This document shows, in pieces, positions 48,701-55,789 of a stretch of 64,000 nucleotides of DNA; within the stretch, counting starts at the first letter, position 1; each line of letters opens with the position of its first letter. Below the pieces are notes generated by a model. It worked only from the letters and a program-made list of their open reading frames with translations. It was not told the DNA's origin and did not search any database. Source of the stretch: Asterias rubens (lineage: Eukaryota; Echinodermata; Asteroidea; Forcipulatida; Asteriidae); contig NC_047067.1 in assembly GCF_902459465.1 (NCBI RefSeq), positions 11,854,840 to 11,918,839 of the forward strand, read 5' to 3'. The position numbers and the translations under genes are program-made.

Positions 48701-50256
48701 AAGATTATCTCGGGTGGGAAATGACAATCTGGTCCAACACGTATAATTTCACCAGGTACATGTAGCCCCATTTTTACCATTTTCAAATATTGTGACACAA
48801 ATTTTAAGGGCACGAACTTAATCCTCAATGTCTAATGAACACTCAAAACACCATTGAGAAAATAATTTTGAAAAAAAAGGACAATATCGTACTAGATCCC
48901 GTAGCGAATTCACAGGTTTATATTTTAAACCTGTCGCATCGCTTTGCAAACGCTTTATTTTTAGGTTGGATTAAATCATTCTGCAAAAGGGGTGTTACAA
49001 GGCAGTGCTGCAGTGTGTGCGCGCCATAAAGTTATGAGTGAACGGCGGGCAAAGTAAACGGACAGCGCGCACGCACTGCCTTATAACACCCCTTTCCCGG
49101 CGGCCGTCGAGAGGAGGGTTGCGTTATCGCAACTAATAATACCTTACCTGTCTACCATTCCTTGACCTTATGCACAATACTAATCTTTACTAATAACAAT
49201 GTAACATAAACAACAATAACTGGACGCTTTCAATAGGTTACACCCAGGTATTCTGATGGAGGAATGTGCTCATTATTGATGTAGTTACTCCTAGTTTACA
49301 CGACATGCAAGTGTAGTAGGGCTACTACGGGTGCACAGCCACACTCACACTGTGAGTGTGCACAGCCACACTCACAGTGTGAGTGTGCACAGCCACACTC
49401 ACACTGTGAGTGTGCACAGCCACACTCACAGTGTGAGTGTGCACAGCCACACTCACAGTGTGAGTGTGCACAGCCACACTCACAGTGTGAGTGTGCACAG
49501 CCACACTCACAGTGTGAGTGTGCACAGCCACACTCACAGTGTGAGTGTGCACAGCCACACTCACACTGTGAGTGTGCACAGCCACACTCACAGTGTGAGT
49601 GTGCACAGCCACACTCACAGTGTGAGTGTGCACAGCCACACTCACAGTGTGAGTGTGCACAGCCACACTCACAGTGTGAGTGTGCACAGCCACACTCACA
49701 GTGTGAGTGTGTCATGAAAAATTGCAAGAAATTCTTCTTCTTCCTTTAAAGTGCTGCTTCAGAAGATTACCGCACTGTACCAATGCAATGTGAGTAACTC
49801 TACCCTAGATAGAGTAGAAACTAGCATTTAAAATCATGGGGCCCCATGCCAATGTATGTGGGCAGGAAGAGATTGTATGAGCATGAGGGACCATTCCCAA
49901 GTTGGGACGATTATCAATTTAGGATGGAACACTACCTACTGAGGATAATGAATGGACATGCTTGCTTGCATATGGAGTCCAACGCACCTGTCCTAGTCCT
50001 GTGGGCTAAACTAAAGAACTACTATTACTAACTAAATCATCAATTGGATGTGACAAATCTGAACAACAGTATTTGATGGCTCATTGTGATTTAGTCATGG
50101 AGGTATTGTTTATTGAGGGACTTAGCATAGTAATAATATAGTACTAAATAGTTGTATACTTTACTATAGCCCTGGTAGGACGTCAGTGCGTTGCCTTCTG
50201 CAACGGAGAAGTCCAACCTGGGCTAGCTCAAGTCAATACTTACCATCGAATTCCAT
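30759..50256 (-). CDS. ZC2HC1A: ZC2HC1A/B-like zinc finger C2HC-type protein, 9 coding exons, 519 aa
   Basis: Coding exons in transcript order: 50256-50244, 47993-47920, 46001-45867, 42066-41928, 40078-39912, 39435-39291, 34927-34768, 33273-32968, 31179-30759 (stop TGA). Total 1560 nt; all junctions GT-AG and in phase. Domain order matches the vertebrate ZC2HC1A (FAM164A) pattern: C2HC finger 1 (C17, C20, H32, C36); a conserved linker with NWRERH and a run of six prolines (~78-115); C2HC finger 2 (C125, C128, H140, C144); a long low-complexity Ser/Pro/Gly-rich region; and a C-terminal zinc ribbon (C488, C491, C503, C506; FCYHCGTKYPV). It is longer than the ~325-aa vertebrate protein through the region ~177-480, including SPGSLSPRSP-type repeats near 403-435. 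Molecular function is unknown in the family. The 13-nt first coding exon was picked for its strong start context (A at -3, G at +4), GTAAGT donor and matching phase. Paralogue A versus B cannot be decided here. Confidence 0.9.
31255..31325 (-). repeat. Decayed SINE S2 head
   Basis: ACATGTCGGCGCTCTACTAA and AACTCTATAGTCC are mutated matches to 59790-59885. Confidence 0.5.
31426..31958 (-). repeat. TTAA MITE family 1 with nested element L
   Basis: TTAAAGGGAAGGTACATGTTT to GTGTCCAGTGCCTTTAA; the usual GATAGTATAAAAC is broken by 31516-31671. In the last intron of ZC2HC1. Confidence 0.88.
31516..31671. repeat. Palindromic element L, copy 2 (nested in MITE)
   Basis: TGGGTGCGTTCGTTTAGCTT and its inverse at the right end; arms ~60 bp. 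Confidence 0.85.
32535..32925 (+). repeat. tRNA-derived SINE family S1, near full length
   Basis: GTCGTGGCCGAGCAGTTAAG (A-box), GTGTGGGTTCGCGTCCCAGT (B-box), then GTGTCCTTAAGCAAGACACT, GTTCCTGGCTGTGGCTGTAG and a GCGCTATATACATGTAAGAC 3' end. Confidence 0.8.
33348..33516. repeat. TIR MITE (AATAGACCG ends)
   Basis: AATAGACCGATCCACTAAGC with CTCCGCCC faces GGGCGGAGCCTAAAAGAGCG ending GGTCTATT. Confidence 0.75.
34497..34672. repeat. Palindromic MITE (GGGAATAAAAGG ends)
   Basis: AATGGGAATAAAAGGGTACC faces AACCTTTTATTCCCTTATTG; arms share GACTAGT and CAGGGTCAATT. A diverged copy is at 39060-39207. Confidence 0.8.
35079..35242. repeat. Palindromic MITE family N, full copy
   Basis: GGGAATCAATGTGTGGTGAA faces the complement TTCAACACACTTTGATTCCC; centre CGAGACGAAGTCGAGG. 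Confidence 0.85.
35691..35795 (+). repeat. 19-bp tandem repeat, about 6 copies
   Basis: Nearly perfect copies of CCTGGCATACAAATACTAG. Confidence 0.9.
35875..36192. repeat. Foldback element with ~60-100-bp arms
   Basis: ATGGATAGCTTATGGATTCA with TTCATATGACAC faces GTGTCATATGAAAGTGGAATCC region and ATAAGCTATCCAT; GGGTGAGCACTGCT faces AGCAGTGCTCACCC. Confidence 0.8.
36444..36820. repeat. TTAA MITE family 2, copy 1
   Basis: TTAAAGCCATTGGACCCTTT to AAAGGGTCCAATGGCTTTAA; body has CACAGATTTACAAATAACTT and ATGTCATGACACGGCGAAAC. Confidence 0.9.
37350..37450. repeat. TTAA MITE family 4, partial
   Basis: TTAAAGGGTCTATGTACTTT then ACACAATGTCTACAAACTTA. Confidence 0.55.
38666..38949. repeat. TTAA MITE family 4, palindromic copy
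   Basis: GTAGAAAGCTTCCCTGAAAA and TTTTCAGGGAAGCTTTCTAC are inverse arms around CTGTAGTTTTTGAGAAACGA; the right end is GTACCCAAATCCTTTAA. Confidence 0.85.
38946..39035. repeat. TTAA MITE family 4, truncated neighbour sharing the TTAA
   Basis: Begins with the same TTAA that ends the previous copy, then AGGGTTTGTGTACTTTCTGT; similarity lost after ~85 bases. Confidence 0.65.
39208..39290 (+). repeat. SINE S1 3' tail abutting the donor of ZC2HC1 exon 6
   Basis: AGCGCTTTGAGACGCCCTTC and CGCTATATAAAAACTGG match the S1 tail at 14660-14740, followed by (TTA)n that runs to 39290, the first intron base on the minus strand. Confidence 0.8.
39523..39885 (-). repeat. TTAA MITE family 1
   Basis: TTAAAGGCACTGGACACTAT to GGTGTCCAGTGCCTTTAA; clean TTAA at both ends. 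Confidence 0.92.
40165..40336. repeat. Palindromic MITE family Q, diverged copy
   Basis: CCAGATTTCATACAGCCTGT facing ACAGCTTTATGAAATTGAAC. Confidence 0.65.
40371..40474. repeat. Short MITE related to the GGCCATTTTCGAAACC family
   Basis: TCTTCGGCTAGAGCTATGGC facing GCCATGGCTGAAGCCGAAAT; right end TTTCCGAAACGGCC. Confidence 0.5.
41165..41375. repeat. Inverted-repeat element, family R relative
   Basis: ACACCATTTAAAATCTCTCT with GAAAAGAGC faces GGCTCTTCTCAGAG and CTACATGGTGTCACTACG; TCGGTCAGTGTGCTC-type inner palindrome. Confidence 0.65.
41528..41888 (-). repeat. tRNA-derived SINE family S1, minus, near full length
   Basis: Starts with the complement of the (TTA)n tail, then TTACCCCTGGGTGGAGAGAA, GTCACGACCGGGATTCGAAC (B-box complement) and CGCTCGGCTACGAC (A-box complement). 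Confidence 0.82.
42096..42448 (-). repeat. TTAA MITE family 1 close to the acceptor of ZC2HC1 exon 4
   Basis: TTAAAGGCACTGGACACTAT to CAGGTCCAGTGGCTTTAA; its edge lies 29 bases upstream of the exon 4 acceptor at 42066. Confidence 0.88.
42557..42906. repeat. TTAA MITE family 2, copy 2
   Basis: CACTTTCGGAACAGAAAAAC, GTTCACAGATTTACAAATAA and the end AAGTGTCCAATGGCTTTAA. Confidence 0.82.
43742..44158 (-). repeat. TTAA MITE family 1 with duplicated inner palindrome
   Basis: TTAAAGGCAGTGGACACTAT at left; the segment CTCAGATTTAGAATTTGAGG occurs twice in a row near 43915-43960; right end TAGTGTCCAGTGGCTTCAAG has lost its TTAA. Confidence 0.88.
45497..45641. repeat. TIR MITE (TGGGAGACTTT ends), copy 1
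   Basis: TGGGAGACTTTCTGGGACGA with CAGCAGACTTACC facing GTCTGCTGCCACC and AAAGTCTCC; relative at 63489-63622. Confidence 0.8.
46098..46490 (-). repeat. TTAA MITE family 1
   Basis: TTAAAGGCAGTGGACACTAT to AGTGTCCAGTGTCTTTAA, both TTAA present. Confidence 0.92.
46541..46804 (+). repeat. TTAA MITE family 1 fragments with duplicated right end
   Basis: A deleted copy (GGCACTGGACGCCTTTGAT onward) is followed by two right ends in tandem, each ending AATAGTGTCCAGTGCCTTTA. Confidence 0.7.
47260..47659. repeat. TTAA foldback MITE (family 3), arms ~195 bp
   Basis: TTAAAGGTACACGTTGCCTT faces AAGGCAACCTGTTCCTTTA; arms share GGTCGAGTTGGTCTTTGAAA and TGGCCGACCGTGTTAG-type sequence near the centre (47430-47500). 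Confidence 0.88.
48657..49137. repeat. TIR element (AGTTGCGATAACG ends) with inner inverted repeat
   Basis: AGTTGCGATAACGTAACCCT with CCTCC faces GGAGG and GGTTGCGTTATCGCAACT; inside, AAAGGGGTGTTACAAGGCAG faces CTGCCTTATAACACCCCTTT. In intron 1 of ZC2HC1. Confidence 0.8.
49331..49711. repeat. Palindromic satellite: 27-bp units, ~14 copies
   Basis: Unit TGTGCACAGCCACACTCACA + GTGTGAG; CACACTCACAGTGTGAGTGTG is self-complementary. Copies differ by a single C/G at the dyad (CACACTGTG versus CACAGTGTG). The unit length is a multiple of three, so both strands stay open by chance. Confidence 0.95.
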
Positions 50257-50271
50257 TCTAAACTAACTCGT

Positions 50272-50304
50272 TCACGTCGAAGCTTTCAGCTTTTTTATCT
50301 TCAT
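50272..50304 (-). promoter_or_regulatory. Upstream ORF in the 5' leader of the ZC2HC1-like gene
   Basis: A 10-codon ORF (MKIKKLKAST, then TGA) ends 15 nt before the main ATG. If the leader is transcribed as one piece it would be read first and could dampen translation. The start context is ordinary. Confidence 0.35.
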
Positions 50305-50399
50305 GCTGACTCCTGCAGATTACATTCACCTTTCCAAATACTCGCAAAGAAGAGGAATCAACCATTCAAACGTGTACCTCCTTTACAAATGTTTTACTT

Positions 50400-50500
50400 G
50401 TTGTCGACGTCAAGTGGGACATTGAAAGCCGCCATTAGTTTTGGTTCTGTGTGGCGGTATAGCAACAACGACAGCCTAGAACTGCGCATGTGCAGACCAT
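50400..50500 (-). promoter_or_regulatory. Probable core promoter of the ZC2HC1-like gene
   Basis: About 150-250 bases upstream of the start codon, in sequence without recognisable repeats, are an ATGGCGGC YY1-like site (near 50428-50436, minus strand), a TGACGTC CRE-like site (near 50405) and an NRF1-like CACATGCGCAG (50481-50495). These motifs are common in TATA-less housekeeping promoters; their use here is inferred. Confidence 0.4.
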
Positions 50501-51265
50501 TTAGCTGCGGGGTGCATAGGGGGTGCTGGGGTGGGATGGTGTAAAATGAAAACTTATGAAAAATGTCCGTATCCTGCCACCATTTTTTCGTTCGTTATGA
50601 AATGAAATAGTATCTAATTAATTCAAATGGGTTATTACTTTTAGTAAAAGTGAGTAAAACAAGTTGTGGCAGGATAATATGGATTTTCCCCCTGAAATTT
50701 AATTCACTTCGTAGGCCTAAACGATGATTTTGTCCTGTTTTTATTTGTTTGAGGATCACACAGTTTTTGTTCACTATATATGATTCAACTGCAAGACTGT
50801 CTCAGTTAGTCCATGGATGTAGTCGATATATTCCCAAAACTAAGTTTTTAAAAAACAACAAAGCGAGCCATACAAAAAGCTTAATAAATAAATAAATACC
50901 AACCAAAGCCAGCTATAAACTAGCGCATCTGGAAACACAACAAAAACTTCCCAAACAAACAACAACAAATTAGTATTTTCCATAAACGTCACCACAGCAA
51001 AATCAGTATCAGTGTGTTCATTTAAAAGTAAATCCCGCAGCGGATAAGAGTTCATTTTTCGACACACCATTTCCCCCCTAGCAAAACCCCATAGGCATAA
51101 CTAATAGAAGGCTATAATCCCACAATCACCGCACTTCCTTCCGGCTTAGTTCCCTGCCAATTTTAAAAATTAAGAGCTTTCATCGAGAGGACCTCCGGGC
51201 TAGGCTAACCCCTAGTGATTCAGCACCAACTACCACCAACCCGTGTACAAATTAAATTATGACAT

Positions 51266-51720
51266 TTAAAAACTGGACACGTTTGGTAATTGTCAAAGAC
51301 CAGTTTTCTCGCTTAGTGTTTTCCAAAATATGCTAAAAACAACAATAAGTGAACATTTTGGCTCAATTAGGCATCGAAGTTGCAAGAGAATATTTTTTGG
51401 AAAAAAAAAAGGCTCCAGGCTTGAAGTCTTCACAGATTTACATATTTAGTGAGAACTTGCCTCTCTAAAAACAAAATACATTTCTCACAATGTTTTTATA
51501 TAAGCAGCTCTCCGTTGCTCGTTACCAAGTTATAGTTTTTATGGTAGTAATTTTGAGTACCAAACGTAAGAAGTATATATAAACCGGCTCTTTTTCAGAG
51601 CCAACACCCTCTCCAAAGAGATCTTAGACATTGTTGTATCTGCAAGATTACTTTTTAGTATCACACCATGTAAAGCTTCAAACACCATTTAGTACCAAAC
51701 GTGTCTCGTAGTGCCTTTAA
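51266..51720 (+). repeat. TTAA MITE family 1 carrying a 124-bp insertion
   Basis: TTAAAAACTGGACACGTTTG to GTCTCGTAGTGCCTTTAA. An insertion at 51567-51690 is bounded by the direct repeat AGTACCAAACG (51556-51566 and 51691-51701). Confidence 0.75.
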
Positions 51721-52089
51721 AGCCATTGTACATGTATACTTTCGGTAAACAGTAATGTCCAAGTCCCACACTTCGTGTATCACAACTTCTACATAAAATA
51801 ACAAACCTGTGAAAATTTAGGCTCAATCGGTCATCGGAGTCGGGAGAAAATAACGGGAAAACCCACTCTTGTTTCCGCGCGTTTCGCCGTGTCATGACAT
51901 GTGTTTAAAATAAATCCGTAAGTCTCGCTCGCGAAAATTTAAATTGTTTTACTGTTTTCTCAAAAAGTAAACCATTTCATGGACTAATATTTCAAGAGAA
52001 GTCTTTCACCATTACCTTCTGTAAACCCTGTAAACTATTTGTAAATCTGTGATTTTTTTTTCTGTACCGAAAGTGTGTAATGGCTTTAA
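51717..52089. repeat. TTAA MITE family 2, copy 3, sharing a TTAA with its neighbour
   Basis: TTAAAGCCATTGTACATGTA begins on the TTAA that ends the previous element; right end CGAAAGTGTGTAATGGCTTTAA region intact. Confidence 0.85.
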
Positions 52090-52535
52090 AATATCCCAAC
52101 TCATCAATTCCTTTATCAGAGGTAAATTTTTGCGTAATTGTTAAAGCAGCTCAGAACGAATTAACACTTCTAAAGCTAATAAAATTATAAAGCGGGCTGG
52201 ATGTTAAGGTCATCATAAACGGTAATGTATATTGGTCAAGGAATCATCTGTCCACTTCAGTACAATTAGATCGATATCATTTTAATGAAACGTCGGTTAT
52301 TATTATTGAACTCACATACAAGCGGCCACAGCGACCTACATTTTCCATATGTACATCTTACCTTAAAGGCACTGGGCACTATTGGTTATTACTCAAAATA
52401 ATTGTTAGCACTCATATAAACTTACTTGGTATTACGAGCAACGTAGAGATGTTTAGTATAAAACATTATGAGAAATGACTCCTCTGAAGTAACGTATATA
52501 GATTTTGAGAGAGAAGTAATTTCTCACTAAAATAC

Positions 52536-52908
52536 TTAAGGGAAGTGCACGTTTCGCTTGGTAGTTACTCAAAACAAACATTAACTTAAAAACTGACTTG
52601 GTAACGAGCACTGGAGAGCTGTTGATAGTATAAAACATTGTGGGAAATGACTCCCTCTGAAGCAACTTAGTTTTTGAGAAAGAGGCAACTTCTCACTAAA
52701 ATAATAAAAGACTGAAGTCTTTTATTCTTATCTGAAAGCACACAAATTCGTCCAACAAGGGGGTTTTTTTCTTTCATCATTTCCTCGCAACTTCGATGAC
52801 CAATATTGAGCCCAAATTTTCACAGGCTTGTTATTTGATGGTTATGATGGGATACACCGAGTGAGAAGACTGGTCTTTGACAATTACCAAACGTGTACCT
52901 TTCCTTTA
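52536..52908 (-). repeat. TTAA MITE family 1 nested inside another copy
   Basis: AATAC|TTAA...TTAA|GTCTT: removing it with one TTAA restores the outer copy. Ends TTAAGGGAAGTGCACGTTTC and ACGTGTACCTTTCCTTTAA. Confidence 0.92.
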
Positions 52909-52935
52909 AGTCTTATCTGAAGGCATCTGAAAGCA

Positions 52936-53330
52936 CACATGTGTAATAAGTGTGTTTTTCTTTAAATATTATCTTGCAACTTCGATGACCAATTGAGTGG
53001 ACATGTGTAATAAGTGTGTTTTTCTTTAAATATTATCTTGCAACTTCGATGACCAATTGAGTGGACATGTGTAATAAGTGTGTTTTTCTTTAAATATTAT
53101 CTTGCAACTTCGATGACCAATTGAGTGGACATGTGTAATAAGTGTGCTGTTTTTCTTTAAATATTATCTAGCAACTTCGATGACCAATTGAGTGGACATG
53201 TGTAATAAGTGTGTTTTTCTTTAAATATTATCTTGCAACTTCGATGACCAATTGAGTGGACATGTGTAATAAGTGTGTTTTTCTTTAAATATTATCTTGC
53301 AACTTCGATGACCAATTGAGTGGACATTTT
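52936..53330 (+). repeat. 64-bp tandem array, six copies, amplified from MITE interior
   Basis: Unit GGACATGTGTAATAAGTGTG ... CTTCGATGACCAATTGAGT; near-identical copies, one with a 2-3 base insertion. Confidence 0.92.
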
Positions 53331-53349
53331 CACAGACTAGTTATTTTTG

Positions 53350-54579
53350 CATTATGTGTAGATATACCAGAGTGTCATAAAATTATATAGCGGGCTGGCT
53401 GTTTAGGTCACCATTGGTCTAACCAGTAATTATTGGTCACAGAATTCTGACTGATTATTGAGCACTACCATTGATGAAAAGTGGGTTATTGCGAAAACAT
53501 TCCAAAGGCCATGGCGACCTTCATTTCCCATCTGACAATCAAAGGCCAGTATGACAATGGACATGTAAAACAATGACAATTTACACAAAGTTTAAGGTCT
53601 GTCCCACACAGTGGTTTAACTTGAACTTTACTTTAATATTTAAAGCTGCGTTAGACTTTAATATGGACAGTTAACAATGAGTACAGTACTGATACATCGT
53701 AGACAAGTACACAGTATTCATTTTTGTTAAATACAAAATGACACTTTTGCAGTGTTTGTGTAAAGTTTAGTCAAAGGCAAAATTAACGCCATCGAACAAG
53801 TAAAACAAAATAACTTGAAATTTAACAGAACATATTTTTGAAAGGCTAGCTAGTAATAAAAAACAAAACAAAACCCCCACATTATATCATAATATATCAG
53901 ACCTATCAATCCCACACCTACAGATCTTTGGTCCGTTTTTTGCGATTGGACCCCCTAAACATTTAGATTTAAATTTAAAATAGCAATAATGTATAGATCG
54001 AGTAATTTATAAGCTTTCATTAAAATTATTGCACGAACAAAATAATTAAAAAGGTATAAAAAAAACAACAGCCGCCAATGATAGTTCACAAATTTTTTTT
54101 GTTGAAATTATTGTCGGGATCCAGACATTCTCGACGCTCGCAAGATTCATTCAATCGGAGTCACGACCAAACATTTTTTTCCTGAAACGTACGTTTGTGC
54201 TTTCCGTTTTGTACATTTTTAGTTTGGAAACAGCATCAATTTTAACAATTCGCACACAACCTTTTGCAGATTTTTTAAAGACGAAGATCGGGCCATGCAT
54301 TTGAAAGTTTTGCTAAATACGAAAATACGAAAGAAAACATTTAGGCTACAAAGTTTGACCACCGTTCAAATAAATCCAAGGTAAAAAAATAAAAAATGTA
54401 CAATGTCGTCGAATTTCACCCTATTTAAATATGAAAATGAATATGTTATATATAACATGGGAACATCCTACTGCAGCGATTACTCGTTGCACAGGCGAAA
54501 TTGTATCAATAATCATGATGGACGAAAAGTTTAACCGAGCAGCAGGTCAGCAATAAACCCTCCTTATACCTCTCAGTCC
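53350..54579. other. Intergenic DNA with no recognised element
   Basis: AT-rich, no convincing ORF, splice pair or inverted repeat seen. Confidence 0.4.
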
Positions 54580-54690
54580 GGCCTGACCCTTTCTGAGTCA
54601 GACTGACCCTTTCTGAGTCAGACTGACCCTTTCTGAGTCAGACTGACCCTTTCTGAGTCAGACTGACCCTTTCTGAGTCAGACTGACCAG
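54580..54690 (+). repeat. 20-bp tandem repeat, five copies
   Basis: Perfect copies of CTGACCCTTTCTGAGTCAGA. Confidence 0.92.
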
Positions 54691-55307
54691 AAAACGGTGT
54701 CAAAATAACAAAGACACGGGTCATACAGACTCAGAGTCCATAAAATGAGTCAGAATCTTCCTCTTTCGTGACCAGTTTCCGGGTTAGCTTGACAGAGTAA
54801 TGGGTCAGACCGCCTGAGACCGACCCGGATTCACGGGAGTTTTTAGAGTGAAGTAACAAAACAAGAAACTAGCCATTACTGCCATAATATCAAACTTAAA
54901 TGACATTTGAAACAAAGGCTAACCATGCACTTCGCACACGTTGTCTGTGTAATATAAGGGGGGGGGGGGGGTAATACCCTGTTTCGGTCCTGGGAGTAGA
55001 TGGTAACGGCCCCGGGAAAAATATAATTGCAGCCCACACCTACCTTGAAGTGGCCTTCAGGCCTTGTGTGTCTGGCGACTTGCATAACAATTTTGGTTTT
55101 TCCACTAATTGATACTACGGACAGTAATTATTGTTGCTAAGGAGGTTAAACGTCTGTTGCAGATGATAAGCAATATAAAATCCTTGAGAACTATGTTCAT
55201 ATGGCACCATTCCATGTAGTTTTCGTGACAAGAGTTTAGTGTGTCAGGTTTAGTCTGGTACCTCAATGATCATCAGACGAAGTTGGGTACCCATATGAAC
55301 CCTGGGT

Positions 55308-55402
55308 CGATTTCACAAAGAAATTAGACTAGTCCTAAAAAGAGATATGGTTGGTCCTATAAGTAACTCGTCCTAACTCGAGATAAGACTAGTCTTAAAT
55401 CC
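55308..55402. repeat. Palindromic MITE family P, short copy
   Basis: GTCGATTTCACAAAGAAATT then GTCCTAACTCGAGATAAGAC; right terminus missing. Confidence 0.6.
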
Positions 55403-55789
55403 ACCCTGAACAATCAAGTTTAATATTTCCCTTAACGGGTTTAAGCATAGGCCTACAGTGTATACGGTGTATACTCTGAAATGTCATAGTAAGAAATAAT
55501 GTCCGTTTGTCTGTCATGGTCGAACCTACGTTGACTCGAGGATTCATCATCAAGGCTTGAAACTTACAAAAACACTGACGCCGCTGAAATGTTTGGTAAT
55601 GCAAAAACCAGCTCACTATTCTCCACACTCATTGAGCAACGGACATCAATATATCACACACGATTAACCAAGCGTGGTATCATAACGTACTATACATCTT
55701 TAAACCCGGCGTTCTGGACGAACTATGGTTTCGGGTCAGATGATAGTTGTGTAGATTCTGACGTAAGCATGACGTCATTAATGGCTTAT

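Larger units (their letters stand above)
52363..53350 (-). repeat. TTAA MITE family 1, outer copy with nested MITE and internal amplification
   Basis: Left part 52363-52535 (TTAAAGGCACTGGGCACTAT) continues after the insertion with GTCTTATCTGAAGGCATCTG, then a six-unit tandem array, then TTTTCACAGACTAGTTATTT. Confidence 0.8.

Noticed and set aside
49296-49727. Long open frames on both strands with Cys/His-rich or THTV-like repeats
   Set aside because: They arise from the 27-bp palindromic satellite, whose unit is a multiple of three; no splice or start context and it lies in an intron.
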